From UBA11574 sp964591175 (GTDB lineage Bacteria > Desulfobacterota > Desulfobacteria > Desulfobacterales > UBA11574), in assembly GCA_964591175.1 (NCBI GenBank), contig CAZQAF010000006.1:1-64000 (forward strand): DNA of 64,000 nt. Reading direction: 5' to 3'. The notes below the pieces were generated by a model. The model saw only the letters and a list, made by a program, of their open reading frames with translations. It did not search any database and had not been told where the DNA came from. The translations under genes and the position numbers were made by a program. This document shows positions 25,695 to 34,202 of this stretch, piece by piece (the first letter of the stretch is position 1; each line of letters begins with the position of its first letter).

Positions 25695-25793
25695 TTTATT
25701 CGGTTTGGATCGCCGTTGTTTTTGCCGAATTAATGATTAATTTTATTTGTTAATATATACATTTTCACATAAAAATTGTAAAATAGTTTCATA

Positions 25794-27704
25794 ATGGCGT
25801 TTCACGGAAAAAAGTATGATATTATTGTTGTCGGCGCCGGCCATGCGGGATGTGAGGCGGCGCTGGCTGCCGCCAGAATGGGTTGCTGTGTGCTTCTTTT
25901 GGCCATTGATTTGGACAAAGTCGCATCCATGCCCTGCAGCCCGTCCATCGGCGGCATGGCAAAAGGGCAACTGGTTAAAGAAATCGATGCCTTGGGCGGC
26001 GAAATGGCGAAGATTACCGATAAATCCGCCATACAATACCGAACCCTTAACACGAAAAAAGGCCCTGCCGTTCATTCTTCCCGCACCCAAAACGATAAAA
26101 TACGGTATCATATGGCCATGAAATCGGTCATTGAAAAACAGCCGAACCTTGATCCGAAGCAGGCCATGGTGGAACGACTTGTGGTGGAAGACGGCCGGGT
26201 CGCCGGGGTGGAGGATCGAACGGGGTTTGGCTATCAGGCCGATGCGGTTGTTTTGGCTACGGGAACTTTTTTAAGGGGACTGGTGCATATCGGATTTTGC
26301 TCATTTAAAGCCGGGAGGGCCGGCGAGTTCGCTTCTTACGGATTGCCGGCACATATGAAATCCCTTGGATTTGAACTCGGAAGAATGAAGACCGGTACGC
26401 CGCCGAGGCTCAAAAAATCGAGTATCGATTTCAGCGCTTTTACGGCCCATGGCGCAGAACAAGAGCCTGTACCGTTTTCGTATTTTACGGATAAGATTAC
26501 GCTGCCTCAAGTTCCGAGTTTTATCGGTCATACCAACCAGAAAAGCCACTTGATTGTCCGGAAAAATTTAAAACGTTCCGCCCTGTACGGCGGCATTATC
26601 AAAGGGATTTCCGCCCGATACTGCCCTTCGTTCGAAGACAAGATCGTCCGTTTCCCGGACAAAGCCAAACACCAGATCATCCTGGAACCCGAGGGCCTCG
26701 ATACCGATGAGATTTATGCCAGCGGACTTGGAAACAGCCTGCCCATGGAAATCCAGATCCAGTTTGTCCGGTCCGTTAGCGGATTGGAATCCGCCGAAAT
26801 CATGCGGCCTGCCTATGCCATAGAATACGATTATGTGAACCCTGTTCAGCTCAAGCCCACTCTGGAAACCAAGTTGATATCGGGCCTGTTCCTTGCCGGA
26901 CAGATCAACGGGACGTCGGGGTATGAAGAGGCCGCTGCACAGGGCATTTGGTCCGGGATTAACGCGGCCTGCAAAATCCAGAAAAGACCCCCATTTATAC
27001 TCGATCGATCCCAGGCATATATGGCGGTAATGGTCGATGATCTGGTGACACGGGGCACACGGGAACCTTACCGGATGTTTACCTCGAGAGCGGAATATCG
27101 ATTGCTGCTTCGGGAGGATAACGCTGATTTGAGATTGATGGATATCGGGCACGAATACGGGCTGATCGATGATGAAACCCTGAAGGACGTGCAGGAGCGG
27201 AAAAAGCAGATCTTAAATGAAATAAAGAGAATCAAATCCACCATTATTAAACCCGGAAAAGAAACGAACGATTATCTCATCCGGAACAACACAGCGCCGC
27301 TTAACAGCGGTACGTATCTCGATCAGCTTCTTAAGCGAGCCGAACTCGACTACCATATGGTTGATGCTTTGGCGAAAAGCCCTGACGGCATCAGCAGCAA
27401 GGTGGCCCGGCAGGTGGAAACAGAAATTAAATATGAGGGATATATCCATCGCCAGATCAAAGAAGTCGAAAAGTTTAAAAACATGGAACAAATGAGAATA
27501 CCCGATAATTTCGATTACAACAAAGTGCATGGCCTGTCCAATGAACTCAAAGAAAAGCTTTCCGCCGTCATGCCGTCTTCTATCGGACAAGCCTCCCGCA
27601 TTGACGGTATTACACCGGCCGGGCTTTCCGTGATCATGGTCGCCATTAAAGCCGCCGAAAGAAAAACATCCGGGATTCGACAGCGACCTTCGAATGTCTC
27701 TTGA
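25794..27704 (+). CDS. mnmG: tRNA uridine-5-carboxymethylaminomethyl modification enzyme MnmG (GidA)
   Basis: A 636-residue flavoprotein that with MnmE modifies the wobble uridine of certain tRNAs. The FAD-binding motif VGAGHAGCEAALAAARMG is at the N terminus, followed by CSPSIGGMAKGQLVKEIDALGG, TGTPPR, the FLAGQINGTSGYEEAAAQG region and the C-terminal helical domain (GIPxxFDYNKVHGLSNE-like, PSSIGQASRIDGITPA). Full length. ATG 25794 is the first in frame. mnmE is not nearby. Confidence 0.96.
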   Translation: MAFHGKKYDIIVVGAGHAGCEAALAAARMGCCVLLLAIDLDKVASMPCSPSIGGMAKGQLVKEIDALGGEMAKITDKSAIQYRTLNTKKGPAVHSSRTQNDKIRYHMAMKSVIEKQPNLDPKQAMVERLVVEDGRVAGVEDRTGFGYQADAVVLATGTFLRGLVHIGFCSFKAGRAGEFASYGLPAHMKSLGFELGRMKTGTPPRLKKSSIDFSAFTAHGAEQEPVPFSYFTDKITLPQVPSFIGHTNQKSHLIVRKNLKRSALYGGIIKGISARYCPSFEDKIVRFPDKAKHQIILEPEGLDTDEIYASGLGNSLPMEIQIQFVRSVSGLESAEIMRPAYAIEYDYVNPVQLKPTLETKLISGLFLAGQINGTSGYEEAAAQGIWSGINAACKIQKRPPFILDRSQAYMAVMVDDLVTRGTREPYRMFTSRAEYRLLLREDNADLRLMDIGHEYGLIDDETLKDVQERKKQILNEIKRIKSTIIKPGKETNDYLIRNNTAPLNSGTYLDQLLKRAELDYHMVDALAKSPDGISSKVARQVETEIKYEGYIHRQIKEVEKFKNMEQMRIPDNFDYNKVHGLSNELKEKLSAVMPSSIGQASRIDGITPAGLSVIMVAIKAAERKTSGIRQRPSNVS

Positions 27705-27787
27705 CACATTGACACATTTAACTTATTTTGATCGTTAATAAAAATGATCATCACTATTGATGTTTAAAACAATAAGGCTTTGAGAGG

Positions 27788-28687
27788 ATGGCAGAAACAG
27801 ACTATTATAAAATACTCGGTGTCAATAAGACCGCTTCGGCAGCTGATATTAAAAAAGCGTATCGAAAGCTGGCCATGAAATATCATCCGGACCATACCAA
27901 AGGGGATAAAAGCGCCGAGGAAAAATTTAAAAAAATCAGCGAAGCCTATGCGGTATTGAGCGATAAAGAAAAGCGAAAACAATACGATACCTTCGGATCT
28001 GCCGGATTCCAGCAACGGTATTCCCAGGAAGATATTTTCAGGGGGTCCGATTTCGAGAGCATCCTGAACGAATTGTTTGGCGGGTCCGGGAGCAGAATGG
28101 GGTTTTCTTTCGGCGGTGGAAGTCCTTTCGGCAGGTATCAAAGACAGCGGCAGTCCCCCCAACCTAAAGGTGCCGATCTTGAATATGAGCTTCCTTTGAC
28201 CCTGCAGGAAGTGGCCACAGGAACCCAAAAGGCCGTTTCTTTTCAACACAAGGGCCGAAGTGAAAGACTTACGGTCAAAATCCCGAAAGGGATGATTTCC
28301 GGAAAAAAGCTTCGAATTGCCGGGAAGGGAGAACCCAGTCCCTACGGCGGTCCGGCAGGAGATCTTTATATAAAATCCAAAGTGCTTGCCGGCCCGGTTT
28401 ATGAGATCGACGGCTATGACCTTTATATCAATCGGGACATAAAACTGACAGAGGCGATTTTGGGTGCGAACATTTCCGTCCCGACATTGAGCGGAAACGA
28501 GTTAAAGCTGAAGATACCTCCGGGCACCAAACATAAAACAAAAATGCGGCTATCCGGACACGGACTTCCCCATATGCACGGCAAAGGGCAGGGAGATCTT
28601 TATGTCCGTATTCAAGTGAATATACCCGGACAACTGAACAAAAAACAAAAGAATTTGGTCGAACAGTTGGCAGAGAGCGGCTTGTAA
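27788..28687 (+). CDS. DnaJ-like co-chaperone (CbpA type)
   Basis: A 299-residue J-domain protein without zinc finger. The J-domain occupies 1-70 (MAETDYYKILGVNKTAS, HPD in KYHPDHTKG). A Gly/Phe-rich linker follows (FGGSGSRMGFSFGGGSPFG), then two peptide-binding beta domains (VKIPKGMISGKKLRIAGKG, LKIPPGTKHKTKMRLSGHG) and a short C-terminal segment, as in CbpA. Unlike its relative at 16901-17707, both beta domains are present. ATG at 27788 follows GAGAGG. No dnaK or grpE is next to it. Confidence 0.9.
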   Translation: MAETDYYKILGVNKTASAADIKKAYRKLAMKYHPDHTKGDKSAEEKFKKISEAYAVLSDKEKRKQYDTFGSAGFQQRYSQEDIFRGSDFESILNELFGGSGSRMGFSFGGGSPFGRYQRQRQSPQPKGADLEYELPLTLQEVATGTQKAVSFQHKGRSERLTVKIPKGMISGKKLRIAGKGEPSPYGGPAGDLYIKSKVLAGPVYEIDGYDLYINRDIKLTEAILGANISVPTLSGNELKLKIPPGTKHKTKMRLSGHGLPHMHGKGQGDLYVRIQVNIPGQLNKKQKNLVEQLAESGL

Positions 28688-28870
28688 AATAGGGCTTTTG
28701 TTGATAAACTATAATTTCTTAACAGACCGATAACATTCCTCAAAGGGGGTATTGACAAGCGTTTTGGATCAATGTACGTTTATTCCCAAAAAATAAAAGG
28801 AAAACGGAATCTTCGGTACACATCGATCGGCCCTGCCCGCTACCGCGGCAGGCCGTGTGAGGTCCCCTTT

Positions 28871-29389
28871 ATGCCTGAACTCATACCCGTCCTCACTAAA
28901 AACGATATTGACAGCCTGGTCTCCCGGACGGCGCAACGAATATCCTCCGATTATCGACACCATGACCTCATACTTATCGGGGTTTTAAAAGGTGCATTTG
29001 TCTTTTTATCCGATCTTGTCCGATGTATGGATGTTCCGGCTCAGATTGATTTTATACGCGCTTTCAGTTATGGTTCCGGTGATTCTTCTTCCGAGGACAT
29101 CCGCTTAACCAAAGGTATAGAACTCGGCATAAAAAATAAAGACGTGCTCATTGTGGAAGATATTGTGGATACGGGCTTGACTTTGAAATATCTTATCGAT
29201 TATTTGAGATCATATCACCCAAAGTCGCTCAAGATATGCGCTTTCATTGATAAACACGAGCGCCGAAAGACGGATGTTACCGTCGATTACTGTTGCTATG
29301 AGGCGGCCGAAGGGTTCCTTGTGGGATATGGGCTTGACTATGGCGAAGACTATCGGTATTTATCGGGAATTTATCGTCTTAAACAATGA
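28871..29389 (+). CDS. hpt: Hypoxanthine phosphoribosyltransferase
   Basis: A 172-residue purine-salvage phosphoribosyltransferase. The PRPP-binding loop is VLIVEDIVDTGLTL near residue 93, preceded by IGVLKGAFVFLSDL and the flexible-loop region FIRAFSYGSG. The C-terminal VGYGLDYGEDYRYLSGIY is typical. ATG 28871 has GAGG seven bases upstream and gives the usual length; the frame is open to 28772 without family-like sequence. A hairpin with CGGCC/GGCCG arms lies in the leader (28829-28855). The stop codon TGA is the first three bases of the remnant hairpin at 29387-29420. Confidence 0.93.
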   Translation: MPELIPVLTKNDIDSLVSRTAQRISSDYRHHDLILIGVLKGAFVFLSDLVRCMDVPAQIDFIRAFSYGSGDSSSEDIRLTKGIELGIKNKDVLIVEDIVDTGLTLKYLIDYLRSYHPKSLKICAFIDKHERRKTDVTVDYCCYEAAEGFLVGYGLDYGEDYRYLSGIYRLKQ

Positions 29390-29420
29390 GACCTTTGAAA
29401 AATGCTTTGAAAAGGTCTCA
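29387..29420 (+). terminator. Terminator-like hairpin formed by ends of an R5-type repeat
   Basis: TGAGACCTTT (29387-29396) and AAAGGTCTCA (29411-29420) form a perfect 10-bp stem with a short loop. The first 18 bases equal the inverted right end of repeat R5 at 18674-18691. This looks like a solo remnant in which both ends of such an element are joined without the core. Its first three bases are the hpt stop codon. Confidence 0.7.
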
Positions 29421-29441
29421 CTATAACCATTGGGGTTAATT

Positions 29442-30881
29442 ATGATTATTACCTGTAAGGAATGCAACGCACGTTTTAATTTGGATGAAAACCTCTTAAA
29501 ACCGACCGGTTCAAAAGTTCGATGCTCAAAATGCAATGAGGTTTTCACGGCATATCCGCCCGAAATTCCGGAAGAAATCGAAGCACCGATTGACACCGCA
29601 CCGGAAATTGAAGAACAGCTTGATGTGACGGCGGATGAAGACGAGCTCGATTTTTCAGACATGGAAAAGTTGCTGGACGAGGAAAAAGCACCGAAGGACG
29701 AGGGTGAATCCGATAAAGGGGCTGAAGATCTTGAGCTGGATCTCGATCTGGATATGTCCACAGAGGTTGAGACGGTGAAAGAAGGACTTGAAGCAGAATT
29801 CGAGCCCGAAAAGGCTGCCGAAATTTTCCCCCCGAAGGATGATATTGATGAGCTCGATGAACTCGATTTGTCCGATCTTGAAGAGATCCTGGATTTGGAA
29901 GAATCAACGGACGAAGATGAGTCTGCCCCGGAGGATATGGAGCTCGAGTTGGATATGGATACAGAGCCCGAACTTGAAGAGGCACCGGCGGGTGAGGAAG
30001 ACGAAGATCTTGAAACGGTTGATCTGTCGGAAATAGAAAAGATGCTCGAAATGGAAGAAACAGAGGATCAAGCGGAACCTGAAGAAAAGGATCTGGAGTT
30101 TGAACGGGAGATGGAAGAAGCGCCTGATGGGCCGCCCTCGCCCGATGAAGATTCTTCAGCCGTTGAAGTTTATGAGCTTGACGAGGCCGAAGAGGCGCCT
30201 GAAGCTGTAGCGGCCGGCGAAGACGAAAGAGCAAAGCCGGAATTTGAATTTGAAGGGGAAGCTGAGGAGGAACTGGTTGAAGATGAAATTGCCGATGTGC
30301 CACCTGAAGTGGCTGAAGCGGCCACTGCGCCAAAAAGACGCGTCAGCAAGCCGTTGGTCGTCCTGCTGATTTTAGTATTGCTGGCGGGGGGCTCTTACGG
30401 CACTTATGTTTTGCTTGATTATTTGAATATTCAAATTCCCTATGTCAGCGATTATTTTAAGCCCAAAGTCTCTGATCTGAAGGGGAATCTTAAAATAGAC
30501 ACTTTGGATATCAACAGCAAGTTTATTCTCAATGTCAAAGCGGGCAAACTGTTTGTGATCACCGGCCGGGTTAAAAATGGATATTCGGATAACCGCAGTT
30601 TCATCAGCGTCACGGGAAAATTATTTACAAAAGGTAAAAAAATTGTGAAAACACAGACGGTTTTTTGCGGAAATGTGTTGTCTGATATCGAGCTTTCCAA
30701 TATGGATTTTGACGCAATACAGAAACGACTTTCAAATCGTTTCGGCGATAACAAATCCAATTTTCAGGTACAACCCGGAAAAGAGCTTCCGTTTATGATT
30801 GTATTTTCGAATCTTCCCGATAACCTGGAGGAATTTGCCATAGAGGCGGCCGGATCGACGCCTGCCACGCCATCAGGATAG
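29442..30881 (+). CDS. MJ0042 zinc-ribbon / DUF3426 membrane protein with long acidic region
   Basis: A 479-residue protein. Residues 1-38 are an MJ0042-type zinc ribbon (CKECNARFNL, CSKCNEVF). Residues 40-295 are extremely rich in Asp and Glu and probably disordered. A single transmembrane helix spans about 303-325 (KPLVVLLILVLLAGGSYG), and the C-terminal 150 residues match the DUF3426 layout (VSDLKGNLKIDTLDINSKF, GRVKNGYSDNR). The acidic region has three copies of a short motif: DFSDMEKLL (70), DLSDLEEIL (142) and DLSEIEKML (194). The topology puts the zinc ribbon and acid tail in the cytoplasm and DUF3426 outside. Start ATG 29442. Function unknown. Confidence 0.85.
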   Translation: MIITCKECNARFNLDENLLKPTGSKVRCSKCNEVFTAYPPEIPEEIEAPIDTAPEIEEQLDVTADEDELDFSDMEKLLDEEKAPKDEGESDKGAEDLELDLDLDMSTEVETVKEGLEAEFEPEKAAEIFPPKDDIDELDELDLSDLEEILDLEESTDEDESAPEDMELELDMDTEPELEEAPAGEEDEDLETVDLSEIEKMLEMEETEDQAEPEEKDLEFEREMEEAPDGPPSPDEDSSAVEVYELDEAEEAPEAVAAGEDERAKPEFEFEGEAEEELVEDEIADVPPEVAEAATAPKRRVSKPLVVLLILVLLAGGSYGTYVLLDYLNIQIPYVSDYFKPKVSDLKGNLKIDTLDINSKFILNVKAGKLFVITGRVKNGYSDNRSFISVTGKLFTKGKKIVKTQTVFCGNVLSDIELSNMDFDAIQKRLSNRFGDNKSNFQVQPGKELPFMIVFSNLPDNLEEFAIEAAGSTPATPSG

Positions 30882-30906
30882 CGAATGCAAACGCTTAGTT
30901 TTTGAC

Positions 30907-30935
30907 TTGACTTGGCGAATCCGAGCTGTTAAAAA
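30907..30935 (+). promoter_or_regulatory. Possible tRNA-Met promoter
   Basis: TTGACT (30907-30912), 17 bases, then TAAAAA (30930-30935). The -10 box matches consensus only in part. Its position, about 30 bases before the tRNA, is suitable. Confidence 0.35.
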
Positions 30936-30965
30936 TGCCGATTTTCATATTCTAAGATGCGTCAT

Positions 30966-31042
30966 GGCGATGTAGCTCAGATGGTCAGAGCATGCGGCTC
31001 ATATCCGCAGTGTCCGGGGTTCAATTCCCTGCATCGCCACCA
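30966..31042 (+). tRNA. tRNA-Met (anticodon CAT)
   Basis: A 77-base tRNA with CCA encoded. The acceptor stem GGCGATG pairs with CATCGCC. The D arm contains TAGCTCAGATGGTCAGAGC, the anticodon stem TGCGG/CCGCA surrounds the loop CTCATAT with CAT at 31000-31002, and the T arm is CCGGGGTTCAATTCCCTG. The G1-C72 pair argues against the initiator tRNA. The stem sequences resemble elongator tRNA-Met; a lysidine-type tRNA-Ile(CAT) is less likely but not excluded. Confidence 0.93.
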
Positions 31043-31050
31043 AGAAAAGT

Positions 31051-31085
31051 AAAAGCCATAACTTTTTGAAGTTATGGCTTTTTTG
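31051..31085 (+). terminator. Intrinsic terminator after tRNA-Met
   Basis: AAAGCCATAACTT and AAGTTATGGCTTT form a 13-bp stem with a tetraloop, followed by T-rich sequence, nine bases after the tRNA's CCA. Confidence 0.92.
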
Positions 31086-31172
31086 ATTTTTCCGGGTTGC
31101 AGACCATTTACAAATTAGTGATAACTCATTATATTTAGCTTATAAATTAATGGTGTTCGGATGTGTGTCTTG

Positions 31173-32042
31173 TTAAATGGAAATCAGGTCGGATACGGGG
31201 ACCAACTCAAATAACGGATCGTTTTGATTGAGTTCGGATTTGAAATCATGGAGTGCAAACAAGGTGGAAAGGTGAGGGTGGCCGATGCCGATGGCCTCTC
31301 CGTGGTTTAAGGCATGATGCTTTAGGTGGTTAAGCTGTCTGCGGACATACGGCAACTCGAGGGAATTGTCCAGAAAAACGTTTCTCGGCGCACTTTTGAT
31401 GTTCAGCCGGCGGGCCAATTTGTATGCCTGTGAATGACGGCTCGTTAAGCTGTCCACAAAAAAGAGATCCTTCTGTTTGATGATCTTCAGTGCTTCAACG
31501 ACTTTATTGGAGCAGGACGTAAACCGTGATCCCATGTGGTTGTTCACACCCGATGCCTGGGGAATTAACGAGATGTTTTCTTTGACGATTTCTTCGATTT
31601 CATCGTCTTTGTATGAAACATAAAGAGCTCCCGGTCCCGGATCAATATCCTGATCGTACGGCTCCATGGGCTGATGCAACATGACTTCATGCCCTTTTTC
31701 ATATATTTCCCGGGCGAGAAGGTTGGAGTATTGTAATCTGGGGAGGACTGCAAATGTCATCGGCAGGTTCAGAGATAAAAATGCCTTGGCCCTGGAGATG
31801 CTGCTTCCGATATCGTCAATAATAAAGGCGATTTTGGGCTTTGGGGAAGAAGATCGGGATTGTTGTCTCTTGGGTTTGGAAATGGGATAGAAATATGTTT
31901 CTTGTGCCTTGGCTTCCGAGAAAATATTGAGCCCGAGAAAGGCTCCGGAAAGAAATGCGAAACCTTTTAAAAGGAATAGCCTGCGGCGGCGGAGTTGCTG
32001 TGTCTGATCGGGGTCCTTTTCCGTCATCTTATGGAGGTACAT
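31173..32042 (-). CDS. Divergent polysaccharide deacetylase family protein (DUF610/YibQ type)
   Basis: A 289-residue protein of the YibQ-like divergent polysaccharide deacetylase family. A basic N terminus and hydrophobic segment (LFLLKGFAFLSGAFLGLNIF) indicate export or anchoring. The NodB-related fold shows IAFIIDDIGSS, LPMTFAVLP, GHEVMLHQPMEPYD, GVNNHMGSRFTS and LFFVDSLTS, all family hallmarks. Relatives often sit with envelope peptidase genes; here it is alone on the reverse strand, convergent with the tRNA. ATG 32042 chosen; ATG 32027 is also possible and the frame is open to 32171. Confidence 0.85.
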   Translation of the reverse strand: MYLHKMTEKDPDQTQQLRRRRLFLLKGFAFLSGAFLGLNIFSEAKAQETYFYPISKPKRQQSRSSSPKPKIAFIIDDIGSSISRAKAFLSLNLPMTFAVLPRLQYSNLLAREIYEKGHEVMLHQPMEPYDQDIDPGPGALYVSYKDDEIEEIVKENISLIPQASGVNNHMGSRFTSCSNKVVEALKIIKQKDLFFVDSLTSRHSQAYKLARRLNIKSAPRNVFLDNSLELPYVRRQLNHLKHHALNHGEAIGIGHPHLSTLFALHDFKSELNQNDPLFELVPVSDLISI

Positions 32043-32242
32043 ACAACCTATTGAGATAAAGGTCAAGAAAAAACACAATATGTTGTGAATTAAATGCCGT
32101 TCGTTTGTAGAAAGCGATAAATAGAAAAATACCCGTTTTAAACCGGCCGGCCATACAACTTGACTTGACACTGAAAATTATTATGAGTATGAAATAATTT
32201 GACGGTTTTAACAAATATATAGAAAAAATAGCGCATTCGGTC

Positions 32243-32641
32243 ATGATTCAAGGCTTTGAAAAAATCGTTGAAGAGCGGATTCTAATGGCTCAAAAAAAGG
32301 GTGACTTTGAAAACCTGGACGGATCCGGCAAGCCGTTGACACTTACTGATGATTATCATGTTCCCGAAGAGCTGCGTCTGGCCTTTAAAATTCTTAAAAA
32401 TGCAGATTGTCTTCCCCCGGAAATCGAGCTGAAAAAAGAGATCCGGCAGACCGAAGACCTGCTGATCGGCATGCAGGATACGTCTGAAAAATATCGTTTA
32501 TTGAAAAAGATAAATTTTTTGATCATGAAGCTAAATACCGTTCGAGGCTCCTCTGTGATGTTCGAAATGCCCCAGTATTATATGGAAAAATTTGTGGATT
32601 GCCTTGAAAAATCCAAAAGCCGAAAAGAGCCTCTCAAATAA
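32243..32641 (+). CDS. DUF1992 (YhdN/DnaJC28-type conserved domain) protein
   Basis: A 132-residue soluble protein. The opening GFEKIVEERILMAQKKGDFENLDGSGKPL is the hallmark of DUF1992, a short domain also found in DnaJ homologue C28. The rest is helical (EIRQTEDLLIGMQDT...KINFLIMKLN). Its biochemical role is unknown. It probably shares a transcript with the downstream membrane protein. Confidence 0.85.
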   Translation: MIQGFEKIVEERILMAQKKGDFENLDGSGKPLTLTDDYHVPEELRLAFKILKNADCLPPEIELKKEIRQTEDLLIGMQDTSEKYRLLKKINFLIMKLNTVRGSSVMFEMPQYYMEKFVDCLEKSKSRKEPLK

Positions 32642-32717
32642 CCAATAATTTCAAGTGGGCGCTTTTGCTCAGTGGGGATAATATATTTCCGTTTGACGGA
32701 TTTATTATAAGATATTT

Positions 32718-33197
32718 ATGAAAAAAGAAAAAGACAGCCAATATTTTAGAAGTGTCCTGATGGCCTATTTCATTCTTGTGCTCCATGTTATCTTGATGGC
32801 AGCCTTGGTCTTGATGGTCATTTTTTTCCGTGGCATTATCGATTACATGATATGGGTTTTTATCGGTGGGTTGATTGCCATTGTCATTTCCGGTTATCGT
32901 TTTTACAGCCGCATGAAAAGGGAACAAAAGACCCTCAGGGAAATACTCAACACGCCCCGGTTCAACGGAAGAAGCGTTGAGATCAGCTTTCTCGGAGGGC
33001 TTGCATCTTTTAAAATCGGCAGTGCGAATCCGAATTTGCCTGCACTGGAGAGCCATTCATCCGGTCGTCTTCCGCAGCTCGAAGACCCGGAGTCGGTTCG
33101 AAAAAAAGAGTTTTCCGAGCTTGTTCGGCTGCTCGAGAAAGACCTCATTACCCTGGAAGAATATCACAAATTCAAAAAAGAGATTTTAAAATCCTGA
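32718..33197 (+). CDS. Two-helix membrane protein of unknown function
   Basis: A 159-residue protein with two adjacent transmembrane helices (about residues 10-36 and 38-60: FILVLHVILMAALVLMVIFF, MIWVFIGGLIAIVISGYRFY). A soluble C-terminal part ends in a helix of the short-linker type seen in SHOCT domains (SELVRLLEKDLITLEEYHKFKKEIL). No enzymatic motif is visible. Lies between the DUF1992 gene and ddl, all on the same strand. Confidence 0.72.
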   Translation: MKKEKDSQYFRSVLMAYFILVLHVILMAALVLMVIFFRGIIDYMIWVFIGGLIAIVISGYRFYSRMKREQKTLREILNTPRFNGRSVEISFLGGLASFKIGSANPNLPALESHSSGRLPQLEDPESVRKKEFSELVRLLEKDLITLEEYHKFKKEILKS

Positions 33198-33253
33198 AAA
33201 GCTGTATGGGGTAACGTGTCGGTGCCGGTAGTTCTCAAACGAAAAGGAAATCC

Positions 33254-34198
33254 ATGAAAAAACTAACCATTGCACTATTGTCCGGTGGGATATCCTCTGA
33301 ACGTGATGTTTCGATCGCCAGCGGAGACCAGGTCTATGAAGCCTTGGACCACAACAAGTACAATGTACTGCGGTATGATCCGAAAACCGACCTTCAGCAA
33401 CTGGTTACGGACGCGCCCCAAATTGATGCGGCCCTGATCATACTTCACGGACCATTCGGCGAGGACGGTACCATTCAGGGATTGCTCGATCTTCTCGACA
33501 TCCCGTATCAGGGATCCGGCGTTCTCGGCAGCGCCCTGGGCATGAACAAGGTGGCTTCCAAACATCTTTATGAGAAAGCAGGCCTGCTGGTTCCACCCTA
33601 CATGGTGTTGAGTCAAAATGACGGGTTTGATGAGGATGCCTGCACCCGAGGCCTGGGTCTCCCGTTGGTGGTCAAACCTGTGAGCAGTGGATCAAGCGTC
33701 GGAATAACCGTCGTCAAATCAAAGGATTTGCTTAAAAAAGCGGTCAATGAAGCCTTTACGCAGGATGATAATGTGTTGATAGAAGCGTATATCGACGGCA
33801 TTGAACTCACCGGCGGCGTTATTGGCAATGATCAGTTGGAAGCCTTTCCGCTTATTGAAATTGTTCCGGACAAATCCTACGCGTTTTTCGATTACGCAGC
33901 CAAATATACGGCCGGCGCTACAAAGGAAATCTGCCCGGCCCGTATTGATGACGCAATGGCCGAAAAAGCACGGGAAATAGCCAAAACAGCGCATCAAGCG
34001 CTGTTTTGCAAAGGATACAGCAGAACCGATATGATTCTGAAAAATCAGGATATTTTTGTTCTTGAAACCAATACCATCCCCGGCATGACAGCCACCAGTC
34101 TATTGCCGCAAGCTGCCGGAAAAGCAGGGATTTCTTTCAGCCGGCTGCTGGATCGATTGATTGAACTGAGTATGGAAGATCGAAAAATAAGCAGGTGA
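33254..34198 (+). CDS. ddl: D-alanine--D-alanine ligase
   Basis: A 314-residue ATP-grasp ligase making the D-Ala-D-Ala end of peptidoglycan precursors. Diagnostic segments are GGISSERDVSIASG at the N terminus, HGPFGEDGTIQGLLDLLDIPYQGS, the omega-loop region SYAFFDYAAKYTAGATKEICPA and the C-terminal VLETNTIPGMTATSLLPQAA. AAAGGAAATCC precedes ATG 33254. It is followed after four bases by a second ATP-grasp gene. Confidence 0.95.
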   Translation: MKKLTIALLSGGISSERDVSIASGDQVYEALDHNKYNVLRYDPKTDLQQLVTDAPQIDAALIILHGPFGEDGTIQGLLDLLDIPYQGSGVLGSALGMNKVASKHLYEKAGLLVPPYMVLSQNDGFDEDACTRGLGLPLVVKPVSSGSSVGITVVKSKDLLKKAVNEAFTQDDNVLIEAYIDGIELTGGVIGNDQLEAFPLIEIVPDKSYAFFDYAAKYTAGATKEICPARIDDAMAEKAREIAKTAHQALFCKGYSRTDMILKNQDIFVLETNTIPGMTATSLLPQAAGKAGISFSRLLDRLIELSMEDRKISR

Positions 34199-34202
34199 TT
34201 CG

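Noticed and set aside
29545..30333. Long antisense frame rich in Pro, Leu and Gln
   Set aside because: It is the shadow of the Asp/Glu-rich region of the zinc-ribbon protein; composition follows from the opposite strand.
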